DNA of 64,000 bases from Owenia fusiformis (GCA_903813345.2 CAIIXF020000003.1:22088931-22152930), one strand, 5' to 3'. Counted from the first letter of the stretch, positions 32,801 through 44,726 are shown. The notes: generated from the sequence alone by a model not told the origin. A program made the numbers and translations.

Positions 32801-34645
32801 CGGAATAAGAATTCCAAAGGAAAATGCATTGCTCGATGAGAAATTATGTGATTCTATTGATATAGTTGAAGTATATACATGTTACAGAGAGGATATATAA
32901 TTTAATTCATAATGACCATTGTATCCGAGATCTTGTAATTAACTCCATTTTGTATACAATTAATAGAATGTACCCTGGATATTCAGGGCTATATTCCTTA
33001 CTAGGTTAAATTGAATATACCATGACGACTTGTTTTAATTTCTATAACTCGGAGAGGCCAGAATTGATCACTGAAATCGCTGTAACCTATATTAGTAATC
33101 TATTTATATCCATTACTTCTACCATCGTTGTATCATATGACCGGGATCATATAATATAATATTTTGTATATAAAGGTCGAAAACTGAAAAATGTTGAAGT
33201 GTCTGGAACCCACCCGAAGCGCATATTAGTAAAGCCACGATGACTTAATTGGGTAACGTAAGTATGGTATGCGAAGGTGTTGCGGATGAATTCAAGGAAA
33301 TTACAAACCCTTGCTATACTGTGATTAAGTTAGTATATGTTTATACAATAGCCGTCTCTAGTGTGAAGTGAGCATCCTAGCTTTTTACTCGAGTACAACT
33401 GGTTATTAATGTCAATATCGATATCAGATCAAATCAAATGATACCCTTGTTATTTATTGTAATATATTTGTACAACGATAAATACAACCATGGGCTTTCA
33501 AGAGAGCGTGATACAACATATTCCATTGATGCAAATCATGTTTATATCAACGGTGTGACTGTATAATCAGTTGACACTGTAGGATGTTCAGCATGACAGT
33601 GAGTATTGTTTTCACTTAGTTAATAATCATTATTCACTACAGATTGAAATTATACTCTCTATATCTAGGTATTACCATTGCTATAATTTCATAAGCTTGA
33701 ATTTGAGCGTTGGAATAGAGAACGGAATTAATTCTAACCAATCGTAATAAAAGCTAAAGTCACGTGACTATGCAAATGATTATAAGAGCAACGACACTAG
33801 ATCTAGGATGAAGATCCTAGACTAGATTGAAAGCGATGCTGACACATCTGAAGAGGATTTAAGATAAGTCCCAGTGGTGATGACATTGAGAGAAAAACGG
33901 AATCCAAGGCAACTAGTGATACGCTAAGAAACGAGAGCTAGAGTTTATTCTATTAACTGTTCATTGATTATAAGAAATTATTAGAAATTGAGAGGTCTAC
34001 ATGTACTTAGTAATTAAAAGCGCGGTAATTAACCATTTGGAAGGATCCCCTTGAAATGCTAGTCAATATCATTCCTGGATAATAATGATGTCGGAGATAC
34101 TAAACTGAACGGTAGGTGCGTTGAGATACAAGTTATTAGACTTAACTTAATGATCACAATAATATTTTATATGCTTTTTATTGACTATATATTAACTTAA
34201 GTTAATTATAATAGTACCTCGTAAGCTGTATATTCACACAATGAATTGTGATTTGTGCAATAATGTAAGTATTTAGATCAGCCTGTGAAGTTCTTAACTT
34301 TCAAAGATGGGTGATAAGGATTAGAATGTAATCACAGAATTGTTCATGATATCATTAGTAATAAAATCTATTCCAGTTTTAGGAATCGGCTTTGATTATT
34401 ATTATCCATAGACACAAAAATCTAATTGAAATACACTTTCAGTAATCAAGTTAGATATTTTTCAATTCTCGGCAGCATTTGTTGATAAAAATCTATATTT
34501 AATTTACAAGTTATGGGCAGTTTTGACATTTCTGTTCTTTGTTACAGCAGTTGAATTGGATATTTAACATTTTTTCACATGAGCTATAGTTGACCTTTTA
34601 TTCTAGTTCAATGAGGTTCGCATGATTTAGTTGTTTTGCTGTTTT
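29873..34645. other. Long non-coding stretch
   Basis: No supported gene over 4.8 kb. It contains a dispersed repeat at about 30290-30620 with an inverted relative at 54900-55200 and a short direct relative at 56766-56830, and a short hairpin at 33803-33820 (CTAGGAT and its complement). Otherwise it appears unique and AT-rich. Confidence 0.55.
30290..30620 (+). repeat. Dispersed repeat copy
   Basis: Shared with the reverse complement of 54900-55200: AAAAATAGAATCTGTCGACAG or its variant, AGGTAGATGGAAGT, ACGTTACATTTTGAAT. The tail (TACCTTCAACTTTTCAGGTG, 30547-30620) recurs in direct orientation at 56766-56830. It probably represents one larger repeat family, broken into pieces. Confidence 0.65.
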
Positions 34646-34760
34646 AATAGTACAATAACGTCATTTCTAAGGGCGATATAGTGAAATATTGGACCAAGGG
34701 CCGAAGGCCCAAGGTCCAATATTTCACTATATCGCTCGCAGAAATGGCGTTATTAGTATT
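34646..34760. repeat. Long near-perfect hairpin with GGGCC-GAA-GGCCC tip
   Basis: Arms of about 55 bp (CGATATAGTGAAATATTGGA and its complement near the tip) close on a 3-base GAA loop; only a few mismatches lie near the base. Confidence 0.9.
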
Positions 34761-36273
34761 ATTACCACCGTTAACAACCAGGACTGAAACAGTGTGTTCA
34801 TTTTAAATATTTCATACCATAATACCAAACAACAGCTAAAAGCCAATTGTACGCAATTTCTTCTTTGCTTTCAAGCAATATCTGCTCATTGAAACGAATC
34901 GATCCATCAAAGTGTTGATAAAATCATTTTAGAGCTCTCGCTGTCTTTTGTGTACCTCTGTGCTGCAATATGATTAATGTCAAGTCAACCCCTATTATTT
35001 CTTTTTCATACCATGCTAGCATTAAAAAAGTAAGAGCTGTAAATTATTCCTCTTCATCTCCTTCTCCATGAAGGATACAATTTACAATTATAATAGAGAG
35101 GTTTTGCACAACGGAAAAGTACACATCTTCTTTCTAACATTAAGATACATCAGGCTCAAATGTGTGATTAACCTGGAATAAAATATCTCAAGTAGCCTTA
35201 AGACCGGATCATGTCCCTGTTCCTGCACCCGTTCCTGCACTACCGCCTCAGTTGATGGACATAATCAAAAAACCATCAAGTCGTGTCCCATTGTCGTATA
35301 TGGTCTTGAATTGTTATAATAGTTCCTGATGAATGGAAAGGGAGTAATGGACATTGTTTCTTGACACGTAAGATCGCAATTTGGTATATTTGGGGTTTGT
35401 TATCCTGGTTAACTGGTAACTGGTTATAACTGGTAAAACTGGCTACAAGTGCTCTTAGATGTTTCAGTTTTTCTCCCTGTTTTTAACATTTCAGTCCTAC
35501 CTTTCGGCACTTGTGCATACATATATGGATTGCTTTATTAAAAATAGAATTCAAATAATATTTCGATATTTAAAACTGTTCAAAGGAAAGTTTTGGTAAC
35601 AACGGTAGAAGTAATATAAATCCATTTGTAAACAAATCTTGGCTTTCAAAAACAAGTTTTGGGGTTTCGGAGTATCTCTCTCTGGCAATCGAGAATCCAT
35701 CCGGCGATAGTAAATGTAAACGTTCCTCAAATCCCAGTATATTTCTAACTCGAATAACATATTTTGTGCACTCATAGCATACTGTGTTCATCTTCATGGT
35801 ATCCGGGGAATTCACGCTGACATATTTGATGAGCTAGCATAGCAGATTTTGCGAGAGGAATGTTAATAACGATATCGTGATTATCATTAAATATGTCAAA
35901 GGGCCTTTAAATCAATCATACATAAACATAGTGCTAATAACAAGTACATTAGCAATTGTTGTATTGGCATAAGGATGAGTTAAAAAGGTTTTTATCATGC
36001 TGTTCACCAATGTTCAAGCTGTTCATCATTACTATCTTCACCAATTGGGTCGACTTCTAGCCTTCTTGCACATTTGTTTATTTATTATCACCAAGCCAAT
36101 TATTTTCTTTTTTATTTCAATAAAGCATAATAACATGTGTACATAGTTGTGGCCGTAACACCTACATAGTTATATAATTGACCACATTTAAAATCTTTAC
36201 TCCCAAATTTTCGAGTGCTTGAAAGTTTAACACAGTATGATATTTTTAGTATCGTAAGGCTGAATATTTAGAG
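34761..36273. other. Non-coding stretch
   Basis: No gene seen. Short TAACTGG repetitions occur near 35405-35445. Confidence 0.5.
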
Positions 36274-36387
36274 GTTATGTCACTATGACGTGAAATATGC
36301 CTGAGTTCTCCCAATATAGGCCGACCTTGGGAGGCTCTATATTTGGGCAAGAACGAAGGCATATTTCACGTCATAGTGACATAACTG
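36274..36387. repeat. Long hairpin, 28-bp perfect outer stem
   Basis: GTTATGTCACTATGACGTGA begins the left stem (36275-36302) and its exact complement ends the right stem at 36386; the inner part pairs imperfectly around CCAATATAGG and CCTATATTGG-like blocks. Confidence 0.85.
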
Positions 36388-36602
36388 ATGTATTACATGC
36401 CTTTGTTCCCATGGTTACTTTGTATCAATGACGTGACGTCATGATATTATCATGGTTATTAAAGAAATCTAATATCAAAACGAGGTAAGCGGGCTATATC
36501 GGGGTAATCGGGCAATATCGGTGGATATAGCTCGCTAACTTTCCCATTGACTTCCATACAAATGCTTCGCTAGGTATGTAATACGTTGTGAATAATATGA
36601 CT

Positions 36603-36828
36603 GTATTATCCTACACTTAGTGTGCTAAGTGTATAATATCATTAAAAAATAAATTTGATCTCTGTTCACAAAATGAATAACCGGAGGATATCGTAACGAT
36701 ATACTCCGGAAAACCAATATGCGGAGGACAATGGTTGATTTCCCGCCAAATTGACTCTATTTGGCATGAAATTCATTTTGCAATGATATTATACTTTTAG
36801 TACACTCCTTTTAAGTGTAGGATAATAA
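36603..36828. mobile_element. MITE with ~43-bp inverted ends and central hairpin
   Basis: TATTATCCTACACTTAGTGT at the left is mirrored by TTTTAAGTGTAGGATAATA at the right, and the inner parts (TATAATATCAT and its complement) also match. The centre has a CCGGAGGATATCGT/ACGATATACTCCGG hairpin (36681-36710). A further inverted pair (TCCTATGATTTT near 36834 and its complement near 36960) flanks it on the right. Confidence 0.75.
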
Positions 36829-37194
36829 GAACATCCTATGATTTTTTCATAATATCATTTTAATCTACTCGGTGACAATAATAAACAATATATGCACTCG
36901 TTCGCTTTGCTCTCTCGTGCAGATATCAATATCACCTCGTAGATGAAAACGATATTCCTCAAAATCATAGGATATCCTATAATTCTTAAAGAATTAACAT
37001 AATTTTTATGTATTATTTATTTACAAGGTCGCTTACTGAAGAAACTGTTGTAATTGGAAATAACTGCCGAAGATTGTCGAAGATTGCTGAAGATTACCGA
37101 AGATGACGTAGTGAGAACGTTCCGTGCAATCGGATTGATGAAGTAATCAACGCAAGACAAGCTTTCATCCAATTTCCTTTAAAGAAGATTAAAA

Positions 37195-38490
37195 ATGGAA
37201 ATACATCTTACAAAAACCAATGACAGCTTAACGCACCAACTTTACAACGTCACGGTGAATGACATGTATGCTCAACAGGCATTGCGAAGTCGTTTGGAAC
37301 AGAATGAAACATACCTGCGTCTTTTGATTTTTGGAGGTATTTTGTGCTTCATTGCCGTACTTGCAAATATTATATCGATCTTTGCCATCAGACAGATACC
37401 AGGCAAAATGACCGCAAACCATTTGATGTTTGTAAATCTATCGGTGGCAGATGCATTTGCCGCCTTGATGTATTATTTGTGGATTGTAAGTATCGTCCTC
37501 ATTAGCTGGAAAGAGAGTCATCTTCGCGTTATATTCTACATGACTTACTTGACTCATGCCGGGTATGTGCTATTCTACGTCGCCTCTAATCTTAGTCTCC
37601 TCATGTTTGCCATCTACCGCTATTTGGCTATCTACAGGCCGATTAGCTTCAGTGATGTCAGCAGCTTGTGTAAAATCTGTGGCTCTTTAACCGGAGTGTG
37701 GATTGTTTCCGTATTGATCGCATGGCCAGGAACATTTCCTTTGTTCGTAAGGCCACCACAACCGTGTATTTATACTGAGACTGCATCGCGAGGTATGACA
37801 ACCAATCCAACAATTGTGTTGCATACATCAGCTGCTGATGACAAATTTATCGCTGCTAATAGTACTGAAAGAACACCAACAACTGTACAATTCGAGGAAG
37901 GCATTGGTTACTCTGATGTAAGAACGAACTGTGATAGTACACAAGAATTTGTGGAGTCTCCAGGGATGAGTTTTGAAAATCTGTATAACTACTGGAACTA
38001 CATATGGCCTGGAGTAATGATTCTATCATTTTTGACCATCGTTGTGCTATACATCCTGGTTTCAAGATACCTCCATAGGCGCTCGGCAAGGTGGCGCAGC
38101 GAACGCAATATGGACGAAAACCTTTACGCCTTTATCACTACAGTTTTTCTTATGACGACACTTACCATATCTATCGTCCCATACTTTACCTACATGATGA
38201 TACGATTCCACAATGTCCATGCTGACCAAATGATATTGATTAGAGTTTACTACAATTTCATCGTATATTTACCATGGATTAACTTTATCAGTGATCCTAT
38301 CATATACGGTTACCGCACAAAGAATATCAGAGATGGGTATTTTAAGATAGCATATAACATGAGCTCTTGCTTTCGTTCGACCTTTCGTTACCGCACCGGA
38401 CCGAGGACCAGCGTCAGCTATAGCAGGGCAAACGGGAGAAGCAGTTTCAGTACACGGTCGAGCATAACTGCCACGACGACAACGTTATAG
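37195..38490 (+). CDS. Orphan class A (rhodopsin-like) G-protein-coupled receptor
   Basis: A complete 431-residue single-exon receptor of the plasma membrane. The N-terminus (about 41 residues) has sequons at N9, N18 and N37. Segments: TM1 42-66 (N58), TM2 76-101 (LSVAD, D86), TM3 112-139 followed by YRYLAIYRP (R142), TM4 163-184 (W169), TM5 268-292, TM6 311-336 (P329), TM7 347-372 ending DPIIY (D367-Y371, the NPxxY site). The second extracellular loop is long, about 80 residues, with C191, C246 and a sequon at N222. The tail is rich in S, T and R. Odd points: Y141 replaces the Asp/Glu of DRY, TM3 lacks the usual cysteine, and TM6 lacks the CWxP tryptophan. Ligand unknown; loss of these residues suggests a diverged lineage. 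The ATG is the first in frame before homology and follows an AT-rich leader. Confidence 0.9.
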   Translation: MEIHLTKTNDSLTHQLYNVTVNDMYAQQALRSRLEQNETYLRLLIFGGILCFIAVLANIISIFAIRQIPGKMTANHLMFVNLSVADAFAALMYYLWIVSIVLISWKESHLRVIFYMTYLTHAGYVLFYVASNLSLLMFAIYRYLAIYRPISFSDVSSLCKICGSLTGVWIVSVLIAWPGTFPLFVRPPQPCIYTETASRGMTTNPTIVLHTSAADDKFIAANSTERTPTTVQFEEGIGYSDVRTNCDSTQEFVESPGMSFENLYNYWNYIWPGVMILSFLTIVVLYILVSRYLHRRSARWRSERNMDENLYAFITTVFLMTTLTISIVPYFTYMMIRFHNVHADQMILIRVYYNFIVYLPWINFISDPIIYGYRTKNIRDGYFKIAYNMSSCFRSTFRYRTGPRTSVSYSRANGRSSFSTRSSITATTTTL

Positions 38491-38852
38491 ATGACATTGA
38501 TCCATTAAACAAATTCTGATTGTATATTTAAATGTGTATATATAAACGAATTTATTTTTGAATCTTCTATGGGAATATTTAGTAAATATTGTATATATAT
38601 TATTACTCTCAGTATCTATACTTGATTTACTCTATGTAAATTAATCTCAATACCGAGCCAATCCTGATATAGTGCTACTGTAAAATTGCAATGTTTACAA
38701 ATCCTTAATTCATGATGTAGATGTTTATGTACTGTAAATAGCTTCAAACCGACATCTAATATCAAAACAAGCATTATACATTAATGTTCCACAATAACGC
38801 TATCCTCTAATTTTGAAATGTTCTTTCTTAATCTCATCGTACCTTTATCAAC
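38491..38852. other. 3' flank of the GPCR gene
   Basis: AT-rich, no gene. No unambiguous AATAAA lies close to the stop codon; one occurs at 39170-39175, inside the following MITE. Confidence 0.4.
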
Positions 38853-39349
38853 TAACACCCCAGTCACATTTGTCGCACGGCGGCCGCAAGTCGACCGCAG
38901 AACAATTAAATCGGTGAATTTCTGCGGCGAGCGTAGAAAAACTACGCTCGCCTTGCGGCCTCCGTGCGGCGAATGCAGATTTTTACAGGCCGCAGGGAAG
39001 GCGTAGAAATTATAACTCGGAGTTATAATATTTGTTCATTTCTGAGGTCCCCGTAGAAATCAACTGGCTCAACAAGATTGAATCATTATTTGTCAATGTT
39101 TCACGATCACTTTTCATTTGATATTACATCCTAGCACTATGAATAACATTTATAAATTGTCCTGATGTAAATAAAATGAAAAAAACTATTATTTATCAAT
39201 AGAAATTTAAAATTCACCGTGCGGCTGCCGTGGGAAATGTGACTGCAAAAGTATGAGAGCGCAGAAATTCTGCGGCGAGCGTAGAAAAGCAACTGGCCGC
39301 AGAAATGATAGACCGCAAGGTCGCCGTAGGAAATGTGACTGGGGTGTTA
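38853..39349. mobile_element. GC-rich MITE with TAACACCCCAGTCACATTT ends
   Basis: The left end TAACACCCCAGTCACATTT is the exact complement of the right end AAATGTGACTGGGGTGTTA. Inside are several variants of TGCGGCGAGCGTAGAAA and an internal hairpin around GCGAGCGTAG/CTACGCTCGC (38926-38952). GC content is well above the surroundings at both ends. No coding capacity. Confidence 0.85.
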
Positions 39350-40556
39350 AGAGTGTCCAATGCCAGACAAGTTGGAAATAGTATTATAGACTTTGATTGT
39401 TAGAGTAATTACCTGTTCCGTCTTGGCATGCTGTCATACAAAATTGTCAAAAATCTCTAAGAATTACTTTTTTCTGAATCTTGGATTCCTCTCTGCCATT
39501 TTGGTTATTTTTTGATTACTTTTTAATGCACATTATCAATAAATGCATTGATTAATACAATCTGGATCAGAAACGTCTTGTCAAAGATGAACAACGTCAG
39601 ATATGTAAACTTGCATGTGTCAGTGATGTGTCACAAGAAAATGCCCAAATGGAAACATATGGTTCTCAAAATCTCATAAAGTCGCCATGTATGTACACGG
39701 TACATACTTGTGCATTGGTCAATGCTTAAACATCTGGTAACTCTTTTTTGATCTTAGACTTGTATTCTCATTACGAAAGTGTAACTTTAAACAAACCCTT
39801 AACCTGTCATCTTGCCAAAAAAATTTTGTTTACACTCTGCCCGATTACGCTCTCGTGATCCAACATGCCATTTCCGGTTGAAATTTTAGGCAAAACTTTT
39901 CGAATAATTTTCCCCAAATCTAGCAATATTCAAGAAAACATGACAGAAATAAATGATCAAAGGTATGTATAAGTTGACGTTTGCTTTAAACACGCACTGC
40001 AGGAAGCTATTGTTGTTCTGATTGTAAATATCTACCTTTTTCGAAAAACTGAATTTTTTTTTTTGGGTTCGTTTTTGATTTGTTCACTTTTGTTTTCTCA
40101 AGTCAATGAGTCAGTTGACTCTATACATGTATGTATGGGCTATTGCCAGTTAGGAATAATGTGTGTTTTTGCAACGTAAAAAACCTTCTTGCATACTGAG
40201 ACATAACGTTACTGTTGTTATAGTGTAAATGTTGCTCATGACGTTAGACTACATCTATGAGGTTTTACAGTATGTGAATTGTTAGATCTAAACAGATGTA
40301 GTAACTGATGATGATGAGTTCAGGATGATGATGTTGACGATACATGTAAATAATTGATCTACTTAACATACTTTATTATACAAAAGTAACTTGATGTGCT
40401 CAACTATTGTTTATTTATCAAGACTATTTGAATGCCTATTTGTATTAAATATGTGAGAGCTGGCTTTTTTACCTCCAACTACCTGTTTAACACAAATGAA
40501 ATTCTCATATCTGCAATTACCTCTATTTAGGTTACTATCAAGTAGAATGACTAGGA
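39350..40556. other. Non-coding stretch, probably including LINE-2 5' UTR
   Basis: No gene. Where LINE-2 begins is not clear; ATGTACAC at 39691-39698 matches the sequence right after the LINE-2 poly-A (ATGTACAC from 44740), a possible but weak target duplication. Confidence 0.4.
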
Positions 40557-42674
40557 GTGCATTCCGTACTGCTGCTGCTGCTGCTGCCTATCGGGTCATG
40601 GGGCCACATCTCATCTTTGATGGGGGATAGTCTTACACAATGGAGGTCAGCCATAGGGTGTTTCAACCAACTATCTAGTACTAAAACTAGTATGGGTAAA
40701 GGTGGTACAAATACAAACCCAACTAAACAATCCTCTATTCTGATCTATATTCTTAAGATACTCGCAGTAAATGCTCTACTGGTTTACATGCCTCATGCTT
40801 ATCTGAACTTCCTGTATTTGATTCTCTGTATGTGCCTCCTAATGTCTTGTGTAGTCATTAATATACTGCTATTGTTCATGATTATTCCTTACTGTATAGC
40901 ACTCAGACTGTACGAGCTGAACAAAAGCACTGTCAATCCAAGACTTCTTTTGAGCATATTAGCTGTTTGCAGCATTTCACTTCTATTTCCAGGCCTGAGT
41001 GTCAGCTTCTTCCTACCAGACATTAACGAACTTCAGCTACTACTCTCAAATGATGTTCATCCTAATCCGGGCCCAGATGGTACCACCAAAGGTCAAATAA
41101 ATATCTTATTTTCCAATATAAACAGTATTAGTGCAGAAAATGGAGCCAGATTTGATGCACTAAATTTCCAAATTAAAGATAAGAAAATTGATATCATAGG
41201 AATTTGTGAAGCCGGCAACTTAAATGAGACAAAAATAAATGAAAAATTTCTTATTCCGGGGTTCCTTAACCCCATTTATTCAAAATTAGGCAGAGGCCTT
41301 ATGATTTATTCACATGAAGATATAATATGTACTGATAGACCTGATCTATGTATAGATGGGCTTGACTGTATCTGGGCAGAATTAAAAATTAAGCACAGAA
41401 AACTTCTTTATGGAGTATTCTACAGGTCACCATCTCAGACAACCACAGAGCGTGATAATTTTGTTAAACTATTTGATCTTAACTTACAACAGGCAAATAA
41501 CGGTAATTTTGACGGTGTTATAATAAATGGTGATTTCAATTCCAAATGTAAATCTTGGTATATTGATGGAGATGAGGACATAAATGGAAGACTACTTAAC
41601 GATATATTTTTTCAAAATGGATTTGACCAGTTAATTAAAGAACCAACAAGAATAACCAGTAATTCAGCAACATGCATTGATCTAACAGTAACAAATATCC
41701 CTGGTCTAATTAATCACTCAACTGTCACTGAACCAATTGGATTATCTGACCACAGTACCATCATATCTCAACTTGACATTCATATTTATAAAGGGGATCC
41801 AGAATACAAATTAATATGGAAATATAATCTTGCGAACAAAGAAGCCCTCAACTATGAAATATCACATACTGATTGGATTAACTTTTTTAATGAAAATCAT
41901 GACATCCATTCCATGACAAAAAATTTCACAGATAAAATTCTTTCAATCTTTAAACAGCATATTCCAAATAAATTAAAACGAATTAAAGCTAATGATAAAG
42001 CCTGGTACTCTGATGAAATAGCCCATGTTTTGCAGCAAAAAAGATCACTTTATTGTAAATTGAAAAAAAATCCATCTGCTGAAAATTATAATGCATATAA
42101 AGAGCACTCTGTAACTACAAAGAATATTATATTGCAAACAAGAGATAGCTACTATCAGACTCAAATAGACTATTTAAATGGGCAAACGAATGCTGGCAGA
42201 CCTTTTTGGGATCTTGTTAAGAAGCTACTTGGAAAATGTTTTAACTCATCTATCCCCACAATTGAAAATATCCAAACAAGAAAGACATGTATATCAAACC
42301 AAGAAAAAGCTGATGAGTTCCTCAAGTACTTTGTTAATATGTATCATTCCACTTCACCTACAAATGAACAGCCTCCACAATTCCCCTCCAGATGTGATCT
42401 GAAACTTGATTCAGTTGAATGTGAATCAAATGAAATCCTATTAATAATAAAAAATCTTGATCCATCCAAGGCAAGTGGACCAGATGGTATCACAATCAAA
42501 ATGATCCAAATGTGCCCTGATTCAATTGTAGTCCCACTTTGTATTTTATTCAATAAGATTTTAGGAAAACATACTTTTCCAGATATATGGAAACTGGGCG
42601 ATATTTGCCCTATCTTCAAAAAAATAGTAAGAATGACATCAAGAATTACCGACCAATTTCACTTTTGTCGATAA
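40557..42674 (+). pseudogene. LINE-2 ORF, part 1: membrane leader, 2A-like motif, endonuclease, RT start
   Basis: The open frame begins after a TGA at 40548; the first codon given is GTG and the first ATG is at 40620 (residue 22). A CTG run encodes six leucines near the start. Residues 61-118 and 128-152 are strongly hydrophobic, like several membrane segments. Residues 166-173 are DVHPNPGP, a 2A-like ribosome-skipping motif. The endonuclease follows: NINSI (about 188-192), GICEAGN, YGVFYRSPSQ, GDFNSK, GLSDHSTI. Then the linker and RT opening SKASGPDGITIKM and PDIWKLGDICPIFKK, after which the frame is lost at a homopolymer A run (42618-42624) and ends at a stop at 42674. The endonuclease-RT normally nicks and copies at the target. 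Membrane leader plus 2A would give separate leader and enzyme chains. Confidence 0.85.
41052..41075 (+). other. 2A-like motif DVHPNPGP
   Basis: DVHPNPGP fits the 2A pattern D-V/I-E-x-N-P-G-P except for His in place of Glu. Skipping would fall between G172 and P173, releasing the hydrophobic leader from the endonuclease-RT. 2A-like sequences are known in some CR1- and L1Tc-type non-LTR elements; activity of this variant is not shown by the sequence. Confidence 0.65.
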
Positions 42675-44296
42675 TATCAAAAATTCTTGAAAGGGTTGTT
42701 TATAATCGAATGTACGCTCACTTTGACCAAAATAATTTACTTTACAAATACCAGTCTGGTTTTCTTAAAGGGCACAGTAATGAAATTCAGCTTTTAGCCA
42801 TTCAAAATCTTTTATGGACCAATTTTAGCAATAACTTCGACACTAGAGCAAATTTCCTTGACATTTCGGCTGCGTTCGACAAGGTTCCGCATAACTTGCT
42901 TATTCATAAACTTAAATCTTATGGTATCTCAGGAAATCTCTTAAAATTTATCGAATCATATTTAACTAATAGAAAAGTTAGGGTTACTATTAACGGATCA
43001 TCCTCTTCAGCATCACCAGACAACTACATAAACACCTCAGTCCCTCAAGGAAGTATCCTCGGACCTTTGCTCTTCCTGATTTATATCAATGATCTCCCAG
43101 ACAACCTGACCTCAAAATGTTTTATTTACGCTGACGATACATCTATTTTTGTCCCATGTACTCCAAATGATAGAGAATCTCATCAACTGCTACAAAATGA
43201 CCTGAAGACCATTGAACAGTGGTCTAAATCCTGGAAGTTAGATTTCAAACCTGAAAAAAGTAAAGAAGTCATTTTTTCTAAGAAAAACACCCATAATTAT
43301 GAACAAGTCTTTTTGAATGATCAGCCAATATCTAGGCATAATCAGCATAAACATCTAGGCTTCTACTTTGACAGTAAACTCAGCGGCTCTGAACATATAA
43401 ACTATCTTGTTGACAAAATTCAAAAAGCTCTAAATCCAATGAAACCACTCAAAAGCAAACTTAAATCTAAACAGCTCAACATCATGTACAATTCTTATAT
43501 CCAATCACTTTTCGATTACTGTGACATACTCTATCACTGTGCAACACAGGCCAATCTAAAGAGACTGGACAAGCTCCAATACCAAGCTTCATTGATTGTC
43601 TCTGGTTGCTTACCAGGATCTAATGCAAAGAAAGTCCTTGATTTGCTAAACTGGTCAAGTCTAAATGAAAGAAGAATTTTTCATTTCAAAAAGCAAATGT
43701 ATAATATATTTAATCAAAATACTCCATCATACATTAGCGACATATTTCATCCTTTTAAAAAGATAAACAATAGAATGTTGCGAGGTACACTGGACTATAG
43801 TATACCAATCACAATGCCAAGGAAATCACCTGTTTATAATATGATGAATATATGGAATAAAATTCCAAGAGAGCTAAAATCATTACCAAGTATAGCATCA
43901 TTCAAGTACAACTTGAAAAAATTACTCTTCCAAGGCACAATCTCAACAATGACCTTAAAACTCTCAAGAAAACAAGAAATTTTTCTAAATCGTGCCAGAT
44001 CAGATCTCATTCTCAAATCACAACTCAAGGCCCACAACTGGACAACTGTTGACTCTCCAAACTGCGAATGCGGAGCCCCTGAGACTTTCCGCCATTTGTT
44101 TTTTAAATGCCCATTGAAAACTGAACAAATTCTTAAATTTAATAGAGATATTGAACTAATCACTGGAAACCAATCTCAGTTTAGGACCCAAATGGACAAA
44201 ATAAATCTTTACTTATTTGCTCACCCTTCACTTACTCAGGAACAAATTGACAATCTTTTATCAGTGGTGAGCCTATATCTCATTGAGCATGCATAG
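42587..44296 (+). pseudogene. LINE-2 ORF, part 2: reverse transcriptase and zinc motif
   Basis: Continues part 1 in another frame; the nominal ATG at 42587 overlaps part 1 and is not a real start. RT motifs: NYRPISLLSIISKILERV (20-37), YQSGFLKGHS (55-64), NFLDISAAFDKVPHNL (89-104, catalytic D92), SVPQGSILGPLLFLIYINDL (151-170), FIYADDTSIF (179-188, catalytic Asp pair in YADD). A CECGAPETFRHLFFKC motif lies near residue 490, a possible nucleic-acid-binding knuckle. All catalytic residues are present. With the single-base deletion upstream, this copy would be inactive unless frameshifting occurs or the gap is a sequencing or assembly error in the A run. Confidence 0.88.
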
Positions 44297-44726
44297 TTAC
44301 ATGTAGTTGGAAGCTGGTCTACTTTTGTTCTCAGCCCTACCACTCCTTATCTCTACTGCTTTTCTCCCCTTGTTTCATTCTCTTATATTATACTGTAGCA
44401 CCATGAAGTCTTCTTTGTGCCACATAGAAAGTACAGATCAGCCATTTAGCCATGGGAGACTATGGCGTGAACCTCTTTTCCCTACTCATACTACTATATC
44501 TTTGTTTCCAGGACCCTATAGGCAGAGGCAGCAGCCCCCCCCCACACTCCAATTAAAATGCAGATGCTTTCTTTTCTATTTTTTTCTAATAATATAATTG
44601 TGTATTAAAACCATGTTTACAAATTGTAATTACTACATTGAGGGACACCTATAATGCCACTGGCGATTGGGTCCCTCATGTATGATATGTACTTTTAATG
44701 ATTAATGGCAATAAATTCTCTTGATG

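Noticed and set aside
41093-44163. Antisense frames within LINE-2
   Set aside because: Shadows of the plus-strand endonuclease and RT coding sequence.
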